Assembly (NCBI GenBank): GCA_002686215.1
Contig: NZAU01000176.1
Location: 1-7,020 of the forward strand
DNA length: 7,020 nucleotides
Direction: 5' to 3'
Source: Candidatus Woesearchaeota archaeon
GTDB taxonomy: Archaea; Nanoarchaeota; Nanoarchaeia; UBA10117; ARS21
Shown: positions 1-6,057 of the stretch, in pieces
Layout: the number at the start of each line of letters is the position of its first letter
How positions within the stretch are numbered: position 1 is the stretch's first letter
The notes under the pieces: model-generated
What the model was told of the DNA's origin: nothing
What the model saw: only the letters and a program-made list of their open reading frames with translations
Databases searched by the model: none
Translations under genes and position numbers: made by a program

Positions 1-349
1 CCGCTGCTTCTGAAGTCTTACCCATTTCTCTTGCTCTCTGTTCCATAGCAACTGCTGCCTGGATTTTGTGAGCATGAGATCTTGATGAATTACGAATTTT
101 AGAAACAGATGCTTTAGCAGTAGCAACGTCTTTAAATCCTAAACCATGAATGGTTCCCTTTGGATTTTCATCAGTATAGAGATCAGAATGCTTCTTAGAA
201 TTTGCAGGTTGCCCTTTCTTCCTAGGAATACGGGGATTTGTTTCTTCATCAACTTTCTTTTTGCCCTGACAGTGAGCCTTCTGCGAAAATCCTTTTGGAT
301 TATCACAGTTGATAGACTTCTTATATTTGTCAGACCATTTTTTCTTCAT
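1..349 (-). CDS. Basic two-part protein of unknown function, 3' end outside the window
   Basis: An open frame starts with ATG at 349 and runs off the left edge, giving 116 residues with no stop. The start overlaps the stop of gp16 as ATGA, which argues for a real, translationally coupled gene. The N-terminal part (about residues 1-33) is Lys-rich with Cys15, Cys28 and His27 and the phrase NPKGFSQKAHCQGKKK. A Lys/Pro-rich linker follows (about 34-62), then a second block (about 63-116) with GLGFKDVATAKASVSKI and SHAHKIQAAVAMEQRA, probably alpha-helical. I recall similar blocks in uncharacterised marine T4-like phage proteins but cannot name a function. The charge and the position beside small terminase would fit nucleic acid binding or an accessory packaging role, which is inference only. 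It is not the N-terminus of gp17: no Walker A motif or other terminase feature is visible. Confidence 0.8.
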   Translation of the reverse strand, partial: MKKKWSDKYKKSINCDNPKGFSQKAHCQGKKKVDEETNPRIPRKKGQPANSKKHSDLYTDENPKGTIHGLGFKDVATAKASVSKIRNSSRSHAHKIQAAVAMEQRAREMGKTSEAA

Positions 350-762
350 TCTTGTTTGAATCCGTCTTTCAGAAGTTTTTGAAGTTCTGCAGTTGAACCA
401 ACAAATAATGCGTTATTAACAGTTGTTGGTGAAGATTTCTCATCTTCTTTATTTAGATCTTTCATCTTCTGTTGCAAGTCAATCAGTTTATCAGATACAT
501 CGCCAACACTCTTAATAAGTTGTCCCACCACTTCATATGATCTAGGTTGTTGACCCTCTTGTGCTAACTCAAGAATACCGTTAATTGCTTCCTGACCCTT
601 TTCAATTAAAGAATACAAATTGCCACGAGTATACTCATAGTCCGCTGTTGGATCGTCTTTCTTATTAATCTCTCTTAACTTTTTAGTCGTCTCTTTTACA
701 ATTTCTCCTGCTTGAACTTCAATATCAAGAGATTGATTTATTTCGTCAAATTTTTCATTCAT
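346..762 (-). CDS. 16: Terminase small subunit (T4 gp16-like)
   Basis: This 138-residue protein is assigned to T4 gp16, the small terminase subunit that forms a ring, recognises DNA and stimulates the gp17 packaging motor. T4 gp16 is 164 residues. The best match is C-terminal: NNALFVGSTAELQKLLKDG (about 116-134) parallels the QNATVFMGSPTEL segment of T4 gp16. The middle (about 40-105) has the same plan: an acidic DDPTADYEYTRGNLY entry into two long helices, likely the oligomerising coiled coil, ending in LIDLQQKMKDLNKE. The order gp15-gp16 is also that of T4. The ATG at 762 overlaps the gp15 stop (ATGA), and AAAGGT lies 8 bases upstream. The gene ends in an ATGA overlap with the next gene. 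Small terminases diverge fast, so the call rests on the C-terminal motif, size and synteny together. Confidence 0.88.
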   Translation of the reverse strand: MNEKFDEINQSLDIEVQAGEIVKETTKKLREINKKDDPTADYEYTRGNLYSLIEKGQEAINGILELAQEGQQPRSYEVVGQLIKSVGDVSDKLIDLQQKMKDLNKEDEKSSPTTVNNALFVGSTAELQKLLKDGFKQE

Positions 763-1811
763 ACGTCAATACCTTTACTTGGACTATATGTTCTAAAGTC
801 ACTAAAATCAAATCTTTCCTCGCTAAATCCAAAATCATCTCCAACTTCAATCAATGCATCATCTACAGCATTTACAACATTTACGGAAGTTCCATTAACG
901 TGTGTATCCGCTACAGATCCATCTTGAGCTCTTAATACTGTCAATACTTCATTTTCAATTTTCTTGATAAACATTAATTCGTTATCAATTTCAATGTAAG
1001 AATCTACAATCAAACTTGATGCATTAGAAACTGTAATTAAGGTTTCAGTTGTATCTAAATCTTCTACTATGACTGTAGTTGCATCATCATTATAATCTTT
1101 AATTGCTCTTGGTTTAGCAACATATCTGAGTTCTCTTGTTGATTCTTTTCTATTTGTGCTAGTGCTATAATCAACTTGAACTCTCTTGATGAGTCCTTCA
1201 CTACTATCTGCAACAGGTCCGAAGAGATATGTCTTTGCAGTAAAATCTAAGGTGTGTATAATAACTCTTTTTTCTTCATACCCTCTATCATAATTATCAT
1301 CAAAAGTGATATTATCTAAGATCATGGGTATATCTCTTTTTTCTCCAATCGAAGAAACTAAATCAACTGTGACATTGAATGATGGTTGAAAATAAGGAAG
1401 AATTTGTTCTAAAATTTGCAAAGCATCTTCATTATATTGAGACATAATTGATAGTCTAAATCCCAAGTTATATGGAACAGGCATGAAGACTTTTCTTGCA
1501 GATTTTGATCCGTCTTTAGTAAATGCCTTGAAGGTTTGCATTGTTGAAACCTTTCTAGAATTATCATATGAAATTGATGATAATTCAAATGCAATTCTAG
1601 GGAGAGTAATTGCAACTCTTTTTCTGGGATCAGGTTTCTGCTCTAATCTTGCTAAGAACTTTTCTGTTGGTCCATACGCAACAGGAATTCTGATCTCAGA
1701 ATAGTTTTTACCATCTTGAGTTTTATGTTTAATATCAATGGTGTTAAAAAGAGTACCAAAAGCAATAATGGTTCTCCTAATAATTTCGTGATAGTAATAA
1801 GTTCCTAACAT
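759..1811 (-). CDS. 15: Tail terminator / proximal tail sheath stabiliser (T4 gp15-like) with extra beta module
   Basis: This 350-residue protein matches T4 gp15 (272 residues), which forms the hexameric ring capping the tail tube and sheath and joins the tail to the neck. Matching features in order are: the start MLGTYYYHEIIRRTIIAFGT with LFN (T4 MFGYFYN...LMGDLF), IRIPVAYG (40-47), the diagnostic ILEQILPYFQPSFN (133-146; T4 has IVEQILPYFQPHFN), KRDIPMIL (158-165) and SSEGLIK (203-209; T4 AEGLIR). About residues 245-315 form an additional beta-rich module, with ITVSNASSLIVDSYIEID and TVLRAQDGSVADTHVNGTSV. After it comes an acidic tail, DDFGFSEERFDFSDFRTYSP, resembling the C-terminus I recall for cyanophage gp15. 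The ATG at 1811 overlaps the gp14 stop (TAATG), with GGAG 7 bases upstream. The stop overlaps the gp16 start. The assignment is secure; the role of the added module is unknown. Confidence 0.95.
   Translation of the reverse strand: MLGTYYYHEIIRRTIIAFGTLFNTIDIKHKTQDGKNYSEIRIPVAYGPTEKFLARLEQKPDPRKRVAITLPRIAFELSSISYDNSRKVSTMQTFKAFTKDGSKSARKVFMPVPYNLGFRLSIMSQYNEDALQILEQILPYFQPSFNVTVDLVSSIGEKRDIPMILDNITFDDNYDRGYEEKRVIIHTLDFTAKTYLFGPVADSSEGLIKRVQVDYSTSTNRKESTRELRYVAKPRAIKDYNDDATTVIVEDLDTTETLITVSNASSLIVDSYIEIDNELMFIKKIENEVLTVLRAQDGSVADTHVNGTSVNVVNAVDDALIEVGDDFGFSEERFDFSDFRTYSPSKGIDV
771..776 (-). promoter_or_regulatory. Ribosome binding site of gp16
   Basis: AAAGGT on the minus strand lies inside the last codons of gp15, 8 bases before the ATG at 762. 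It supports this start over the in-sequence alternatives and, with the ATGA overlap, suggests coupled translation of gp15 and gp16. Confidence 0.5.
867..1079 (-). other. Inserted beta-rich module in gp15
   Basis: This stretch codes for about residues 245-315 of gp15. It shows the pattern of a small beta module common in phage tail proteins: TLITVSNASSLIVDSYIEID, then an ELMFIKKI strand, then TVLRAQDGSVADTH, then VNGTSVNVV. The pattern can be written as T.I.V..a......Y.eID.E...I..I....LTV.Ra.dGs.a..H..Gt.V. T4 gp15 as I remember it has no such segment. The conserved acidic tail resumes right after it, so it looks like an insertion before the natural C-terminus. Boundaries are approximate. Confidence 0.6.
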
Positions 1812-3238
1812 TAGTATTCTCCAAACGGATTAGACTCTGTAAAATCTAAGATCGAGTCTGCTTGTGTTTCAAATGGTGTATTATCACTATATGTATCATA
1901 CTCATCTTGTTCAGATGTTCTGATGATTCTGAATCTAGCATCAGATCCACCCATAGTTGTTCCAATGCCAACCACTAACTCACCAACAGTAAATCCTGGT
2001 GATGAAATTGTAGATACTTTAAGTATACGATCATCAGAGTCCCAACCAACTACATATGCAGTGGTTCCTGTAGAAACACCTCTTACCAATTCTTTCTGTT
2101 CATAATTAGCAGTTACTACCCCAGTTACAGGAGCGTCTATAGTAACATTTGGTGCCAATGTGTATCCAGCACCAGCGTTAGTATATCTGATTGCTGTTAC
2201 TTCTCCACTGGTATTGATTAGCGTCTCCGCAGTTGCATTTATACCACCTGTTGGTGCAGTTGTGATTGCAACATTTGGCGCAGATGGATATTGATCTCCA
2301 CCTCCAAGAAGGTTAAATGCACCCAGAGAACCTTCATTAATAATTGCTGTTGCAGCAGCACCAGTTCCAACAGCATTTTGACTTCTGATGGTAATTGTAG
2401 GTACTTCAGTATATCCAAAACCAGGATTTGTAATTAAGATTTTATCAATTGAAGATCCGACTTGACCACTTCTACTGGTCATAATTGCTACAGCAGTAGC
2501 GTTAATTCCTGTGCTTGGTGCAGTAGATATTCCAATCAAAGGTGGAGTCGTATATCCAGTTCCATCATTTATCAGATCGATCTTAGATACTGAATTACCT
2601 GATGTAAGTGAACTGAGATCTTCTGCAATTTGAACATTAGCAGTAGCAGTTTCTGCCGCTGCACTAGCCATAGTCAGTTTGACAATGTATGCAAAATCAA
2701 TTACAGACTCATCAACCTCAGGAATGCTGGTGTCAATATTATCATCAGCAGCAAGATCCATAACCTCACAACTTAATTGATAAACATAAAGTTTATTCAA
2801 TTGATAAAATGGTTTTTTGGCCTCTACATACTTAATCTCAAACATAGTATTATCAAGAGGGAAGTAAATCAAATCTCCTTCTTGAGGTCTAGTTGACACT
2901 AAAATATCATCTTGAGAGTTCAAAAATGGACTGACAAAATCTTCATATCGTTCTTTTGATATGATAAATGTAATTGAGTCTGTGCTCTGCACCCCAAACT
3001 TTGAGAGTATATCTCCTTGTCCTTCGAATCCTTGATAATTCAAAAGATATGCTTCCATCCTAAAGGAATCATCAAATCCTGAAGCAGTAATCTCTCTAAG
3101 TATTGTATTTTTATTGATTATCTTTCTTGGCAAGTAAACAACATCTTGTCCATAGATTTTTAACTGTTCGTTAATTAAATCTTGGACAAGTCTTTGCTCA
3201 CTTTGTGAACCTTGTAAAAAGTAAGAATTTAATGGCAT
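1811..3238 (-). CDS. 14: Neck protein (T4 gp14-like) with repeat-containing insertion
   Basis: This 475-residue protein is assigned to T4 gp14, the neck protein that with gp13 seals the filled head and receives the tail. The N-terminal region carries the family signature: LVQDLINEQLKIYGQDVVYLPRK (17-39), parallel to the LMKDLNVESVKIHGVEFYYIPRK segment of T4 gp14. It is followed by ILREITASGFDDSFRMEAYL (46-65) and a conserved beta core to about residue 185. T4 gp14 has only 256 residues. The excess here is mainly residues 190-380, Ala/Thr/Gly-rich with four GYT.aP-type repeats. The C-terminus (about 391-475) again looks native: a TTAYVVGWDSDDRILKV module, then DTYSDNTPFETQADSILDF and the end ESNPFGEY, like the cyanophage gp14 tails I recall. 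It starts 6 bases after gp13, and its stop overlaps the gp15 start. Confidence 0.92.
   Translation of the reverse strand: MPLNSYFLQGSQSEQRLVQDLINEQLKIYGQDVVYLPRKIINKNTILREITASGFDDSFRMEAYLLNYQGFEGQGDILSKFGVQSTDSITFIISKERYEDFVSPFLNSQDDILVSTRPQEGDLIYFPLDNTMFEIKYVEAKKPFYQLNKLYVYQLSCEVMDLAADDNIDTSIPEVDESVIDFAYIVKLTMASAAAETATANVQIAEDLSSLTSGNSVSKIDLINDGTGYTTPPLIGISTAPSTGINATAVAIMTSRSGQVGSSIDKILITNPGFGYTEVPTITIRSQNAVGTGAAATAIINEGSLGAFNLLGGGDQYPSAPNVAITTAPTGGINATAETLINTSGEVTAIRYTNAGAGYTLAPNVTIDAPVTGVVTANYEQKELVRGVSTGTTAYVVGWDSDDRILKVSTISSPGFTVGELVVGIGTTMGGSDARFRIIRTSEQDEYDTYSDNTPFETQADSILDFTESNPFGEY
1819..1822 (-). promoter_or_regulatory. Ribosome binding site of gp15
   Basis: GGAG lies 7 bases before the gp15 ATG at 1811. 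It is formed by the last codons of gp14 (the FGEY end). Spacing is close to ideal, and the TAATG overlap points to coupling between gp14 and gp15. Confidence 0.65.
2102..2587 (-). repeat. Four degenerate protein-level repeats within gp14
   Basis: Four units of about 34-36 residues occur in gp14: roughly 218-251 (key DLINDGTGYTTPPLIGI, INATA), 265-300 (LITNPGFGYTEVPTITI, GAAATA), 305-338 (NLLGGGDQYPSAPNVAI, INATA) and 346-379 (RYTNAGAGYTLAPNVTI). The shared pattern is I...n.G.GYt.aP.v.I.....tG.nAtA. Unit 3 has lost the GYT core (GDQYPSAP). This pattern is widespread in phage and bacterial surface proteins and is probably beta-stranded. The DNA copies have diverged and are not simple tandem repeats. 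Confidence 0.75.
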
Positions 3239-3244
3239 AATTCA

Positions 3245-4060
3245 TCAACCTATCAAATCAAGTGGTGGAGTTTCATAGGTTTCTCTGAGTTCTCTATCTA
3301 ACTCTTCGATTTCTCTAACTGCATCATCATATATTTGTCTCCCATTGAGTGATACTCCTCCGGGAAGCATTACACCTTGGAACTTAATTAAGTTCTGACC
3401 CCACTGCCTTTTAATTAATGCTGTAGTATATTTTTTTAACCACCAATCATTATAAACCTTGCTTGCATCCGCTGGATCAACTAACCTGTAGCAATCAAGA
3501 ACAATGAATTGATCATCGCTCATGCTAGCAAAATCAACATCAAGATATAAACGACTTTGTTTTTTATTAAATCTTATTTGAACATCCGGAGAAATAATTC
3601 TACTCAAATCTTCCAAATATGTTTTAGTCATTGCATAATTTAAAAGATCAAGTGCTCCATAATAATAAAGATCATTTAGAAAAATTTGATACTTAATGTT
3701 GAACAATCCACTAGAAATAGTGCTATTGTCCATCTTAAATACTTTTTCAACTCCCAAGACATGATCCGGAAGTTGTAAGAAATTTTGTCCTTCCGTCCAG
3801 TCAACAGAAGTGACACCTACAGATGACGTTGCAGTTGTTGTAGTAATACCAGTTTTTAGTATTTCTTTTTCTGCCGCAGTAATCTTGTGCTTTAAATATA
3901 CTCTTTGAATCCCGTCGAAATGGTAGTCTTGAAAGTGCTGAATAGCATCATCTACCAGATCATCAATCTGATCGTCATCGACATTGATTTCCAGAACAGG
4001 GTATCCAAGTCTCCTGAGAGAATAATCGATCAATTCTTGTCTGGTCGATGGTTTACTCAT
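3245..4060 (-). CDS. 13: Neck protein (T4 gp13-like, head completion)
   Basis: This 271-residue protein is the counterpart of T4 gp13 (309 residues), the neck protein that binds beneath the portal after packaging and works with gp14. The N-terminus has the family pattern ELIDYSLRRLGYPVLEINVDDDQIDDLVDDAI followed by HFQDYHFDG (T4: [27 protein letters not shown]...YGEYHFNG). The C-terminal half matches too: WWLKKYTTALIKRQWGQNLIKFQGVMLPGGVSLNGRQI (about 206-243; T4 [38 protein letters not shown]). A helical Glu-rich end (IEELDREL) and a PPLDLIG finish follow, like PPFGILVG in T4. The middle (about 61-92, Thr-rich) is unlike T4. The ATG at 4060 overlaps the previous stop as ATGA. A possible late promoter lies 21 bases upstream, inside the preceding gene. 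Confidence 0.94.
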   Translation of the reverse strand: MSKPSTRQELIDYSLRRLGYPVLEINVDDDQIDDLVDDAIQHFQDYHFDGIQRVYLKHKITAAEKEILKTGITTTTATSSVGVTSVDWTEGQNFLQLPDHVLGVEKVFKMDNSTISSGLFNIKYQIFLNDLYYYGALDLLNYAMTKTYLEDLSRIISPDVQIRFNKKQSRLYLDVDFASMSDDQFIVLDCYRLVDPADASKVYNDWWLKKYTTALIKRQWGQNLIKFQGVMLPGGVSLNGRQIYDDAVREIEELDRELRETYETPPLDLIG

Positions 4061-4263
4061 TCTTCGATACCTGCTTCCTGATATTTATCTGGTGGTACTT
4101 TGTTTACCTTTTCTTGTAATTCCATATAATCTTTTGTCAAAGATTCAAGTTTGGATTCTAAAAGAATATTCTGATTCATTAATGAAGAAATTTTAGAATG
4201 ATAATTTTTAATCAAAATATTCACGTCAACATCATTAGTCATAGGGCTAGAAAGTTCCTCCAT
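4057..4263 (-). CDS. Small coiled-coil protein upstream of gp13, function unknown
   Basis: The frame gives 68 residues from the ATG at 4263 or 61 from the ATG at 4242. I favour the shorter form. The GGAGG at 4261-4257 precedes the second ATG by 14 bases, and the same arrangement is seen at the gene junction near 5821-5839, whereas little resembling a ribosome site precedes the first ATG. The core (about 15-52 of the long form) has a heptad-like pattern of Ile, Leu and Met with charged residues (IKNYHSKISSLMNQNILLES, then LESLTKDYMELQEKV), so a coiled coil is likely. There is no signal peptide or membrane segment. It sits between a fibre-like protein and gp13 and overlaps both. An assembly factor or minor virion part is possible but not shown. 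I recall similar small proteins at this place in marine T4-like phages. Confidence 0.8.
   Translation of the reverse strand: MEELSSPMTNDVDVNILIKNYHSKISSLMNQNILLESKLESLTKDYMELQEKVNKVPPDKYQEAGIEE
4082..4089 (-). promoter_or_regulatory. Possible late promoter for gp13 (GATAAATA)
   Basis: The minus strand reads GATAAATA inside the end of the small coiled-coil gene, with 21 bases between it and the gp13 ATG. It differs from the T4 late consensus TATAAATA at the first base only. As I recall, the late motif described for T4-like cyanophages is NATAAATA, which it fits. It also codes for DKY in the overlapping protein, so chance is a real alternative. Confidence 0.35.
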
Positions 4264-5821
4264 CCAGGGTGTCAGTCCACATTGGTTTGTTTGTATATAC
4301 AGTAGTTACACTGTCGGGATCAATCGAAAGACTGGTTCCATTTACAACCAGATCGTTTGTGGTATCAAATGTTCCCTGTACTCCGATCAGAGTAAGAGTT
4401 GTTCCACCAGTGATTGTAGTTTTACAAACACCATATGCTGAACTATTATTTTGTTGAGTCACTTGAGCACCTGCAGCAATCGTCGCCGCTGATGGTAACG
4501 CAATTGTAATTTCTGTAACAGCGGTCAGAACTTGAGTTGAAGTTCTAGTGCCAGATGCTGTTGTTGGATTATTAGTTGAAGTTTGTAATCCATTAGCATC
4601 AAAGAATACAACACCGTGTGTGTTATAATCTCCAGTCTGATAGTAGATACCCTTGATATCCAGGTTACCTCTGGTTCCTGTTACGGTGCTACCAGCGATA
4701 GTTGCGTCAGGAATATATGTGAATGCTCTTGCGGGAGCAGAACTTCCTTCACCGGCACTATCGTTGTATCCAAAGAAACCAATCTTGTTATTAGCAGTTC
4801 CGCTACTTAGATTGTACTGGAATGAAATACCACGGTCTGTATTGGTATCAAATGCGTGAGTTACTGTTACCTGTGAAGTAGTAGTAACACCAACTGCTGT
4901 ACCTGAGAATGTTACAACCTTAGTTGAAGTATTGTATGCGGTAACTGTAGCAATACCAGAATTATCAATACCAGTTACTGCTAGTTGGTCACCAGTGTTA
5001 ATACCAACAACTGAATCAAGAGTAACAGTAGAAACACCAGAAACAACTGGTGCCATGACAGTTTTGATACTGGTTACGTCACCAATACCAAAGATAGCAT
5101 CATTAACCGTAACCTCATTTGAGTTAACAGTGGTTGTTGTACCATCAACTTGTAGGTCACCTTTGATGATAACCGTACCTTCATTACTTAAACCATCAGG
5201 ATATGGGTCAATGAACAGTTGATTTCCAGAACCAGACTTGGTAGAAATAGTATTTGATGAAATACCAACGTTACCAAATGTCTGAGGAGAATTCCACTGC
5301 CATGCATGACCAGTGACTACAAGAGTGTTTGTGCCATCTTCATCATACTCAAGACTAACATCTTTACTTGTACCAAATGTCAGTTTGGTATCATCGGGGA
5401 TAACAATCTCACCGTTACCATTGGTGGTAAGATTTAAATCACCATCTGTATTGTTCGTGGTAATTGTATTACCATCGATTGTTATATTATCTACGTTCCA
5501 TTGATCAACTCTTGGTAATCTGGTAATATTACCACCTCCACCAGGATTACCAGGACTTCTGGTATCCAAAATGGGAACAAATCCGTTGTCTACAGTAGTT
5601 GGATTATCTTGACCCGCAACCAAACCAGGTGCGATACTAAGTAAATCGGTATAATAGCGACCACCGACTACTTGAGAGTTCTGAGCGTTATCACCAGCAA
5701 AAAGTCTTCCGCCTTTATTACCGTGAGTACCTACTCCAACTGTAAGTCCAAGTTCACCGAAGTTTAAACTCCCCGGAGCCCCTGTACCCGTAGATCTTTT
5801 TACTCTTATAATACTTGCCAT
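4247..5821 (-). CDS. Fibre/adhesin-like virion structural protein, 524 residues
   Basis: The N-terminus, IIRVKRSTGTGAPGSLNFGE then LGL...GGRLFAGDN and VVGGRYYTDLL (about 4-61), resembles the small N-terminal domain of phage tail fibres such as Mtd (IqiKRGT...L..GElg...d..rl..Gdg). A Gly-rich linker follows (90-97, NPGGGGN). Next come repetitive beta segments, TIDGNTITTNNTDGDLNLTTNGNGEIVI (114-141) and GDLQVDGTTTTVNSNEVTVND (221-241), typical of marine myovirus structural proteins. Residues 250-320 form a Val/Thr-rich module (TVTLDSVVGINTGDQLAVTG). Residues 330-410 are more globular (ISFQYN, KIGFFGYND, GIYYQTGDYN). Residues 430-500 form another beta module (SAYGVCK, TTLTLIGVQGTF). The protein ends in LDGGTF. 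Cys appears only once. It is probably displayed on the virion, and a role in host contact is inferred, not shown. The ATG at 5821 has GGAGG 13 bases upstream. Confidence 0.85.
   Translation of the reverse strand: MASIIRVKRSTGTGAPGSLNFGELGLTVGVGTHGNKGGRLFAGDNAQNSQVVGGRYYTDLLSIAPGLVAGQDNPTTVDNGFVPILDTRSPGNPGGGGNITRLPRVDQWNVDNITIDGNTITTNNTDGDLNLTTNGNGEIVIPDDTKLTFGTSKDVSLEYDEDGTNTLVVTGHAWQWNSPQTFGNVGISSNTISTKSGSGNQLFIDPYPDGLSNEGTVIIKGDLQVDGTTTTVNSNEVTVNDAIFGIGDVTSIKTVMAPVVSGVSTVTLDSVVGINTGDQLAVTGIDNSGIATVTAYNTSTKVVTFSGTAVGVTTTSQVTVTHAFDTNTDRGISFQYNLSSGTANNKIGFFGYNDSAGEGSSAPARAFTYIPDATIAGSTVTGTRGNLDIKGIYYQTGDYNTHGVVFFDANGLQTSTNNPTTASGTRTSTQVLTAVTEITIALPSAATIAAGAQVTQQNNSSAYGVCKTTITGGTTLTLIGVQGTFDTTNDLVVNGTSLSIDPDSVTTVYTNKPMWTDTLDGGTF
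4257..4261 (-). promoter_or_regulatory. Ribosome binding site deciding the start of the small coiled-coil gene
   Basis: GGAGG lies within the last codons (GGTF end) of the 524-residue gene, 14 bases before the ATG at 4242 and overlapping the alternative ATG at 4263. The spacing is long, but it repeats the layout at 5839-5835. It supports the shorter, 61-residue product. Confidence 0.5.
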
Positions 5822-5824
5822 GGC

Positions 5825-6052
5825 TTAGAAATTTCCTCCATTGATGTCCAAATTTTGGGTTGCTCCCGGCGTCAATTCTAATGTTGCTTCCCATTTGCTT
5901 GTTGAAGCATTATAAACTAGGACCATTCCATTCTGAACTCCTCCAGAAATATCAACATCTGAAAGACCACCTAATGTGCCTCCACCTCCAGCAAATGAAG
6001 ATAGAACTTTGACTGCATTTTGTGATCCAACTCTGACTTTAATGTCTGCCAT
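5825..6052 (-). CDS. Small tail-fibre-like structural protein, 75 residues
   Basis: This short protein starts MADIKVRVGSQNAVKVLSSF, has a Gly-rich hinge (AGGGGTLGG, 21-29) and then the motif LSDVDISGGVQNGMVLVYN with STSKWEA (30-56). That motif, L.DVdi....nGmvLvYn..t.kWea, recurs in phage tail fibres and in many marine phage structural proteins. The end, NLDINGGNF, is like the DGGTF end of the next protein. There is no signal peptide. It sits 5 bases after the 113-residue gene and 3 bases before the 524-residue gene, so the three probably form one expression unit. It may be a fibre fragment, an adaptor or a connector; I cannot tell which. The motif match is clear but the role is inferred. Confidence 0.82.
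   Translation of the reverse strand: MADIKVRVGSQNAVKVLSSFAGGGGTLGGLSDVDISGGVQNGMVLVYNASTSKWEATLELTPGATQNLDINGGNF
5835..5839 (-). promoter_or_regulatory. Ribosome binding site of the 524-residue structural gene
   Basis: GGAGG is formed by the codons of the GGNF end of the preceding protein. It lies 13 bases before the ATG at 5821, with the stop TAA between them. The surrounding sequence closely matches the junction at 4265-4240. Confidence 0.6.
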
Positions 6053-6057
6053 ATGCT

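Noticed and set aside
146..382. Plus-strand open frame of 78 codons, hydrophobic
   Set aside because: It lies opposite the basic protein gene and gp16, on the strand with no other genes, with no ribosome site; its hydrophobic look comes from antisense Lys codons.
1409..1615. Minus-strand open frame of 68 codons inside gp15
   Set aside because: It lies wholly within gp15 in another frame, whose reading is fixed by strong T4 gp15 motifs.
2102..2587. CRISPR-like or tandem DNA repeat
   Set aside because: The periodicity is at protein level with diverged codons and no constant repeat-spacer length.
3239..3244. Search for a terminator or promoter between gp13 and gp14
   Set aside because: The gap is only 6 bases, with no hairpin or TATAAATA nearby; the two genes are most simply cotranscribed.
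4240..4263. ATG at 4263 as the certain start of the small coiled-coil gene
   Set aside because: The GGAGG overlaps this ATG and would serve the ATG at 4242 instead; the longer start is kept only as an alternative.
4269..5504. Several plus-strand open frames opposite the 524-residue gene
   Set aside because: They are antisense shadows of a Thr/Val/Gly-rich gene; they overlap one another, lack ribosome sites and match no pattern I know.
4247..5821. Diversity-generating retroelement target, because of the Mtd-like N-terminus
   Set aside because: No template repeat, no reverse transcriptase and no C-terminal C-type lectin variable region are visible; the likeness is limited to the N-terminal attachment-type domain.
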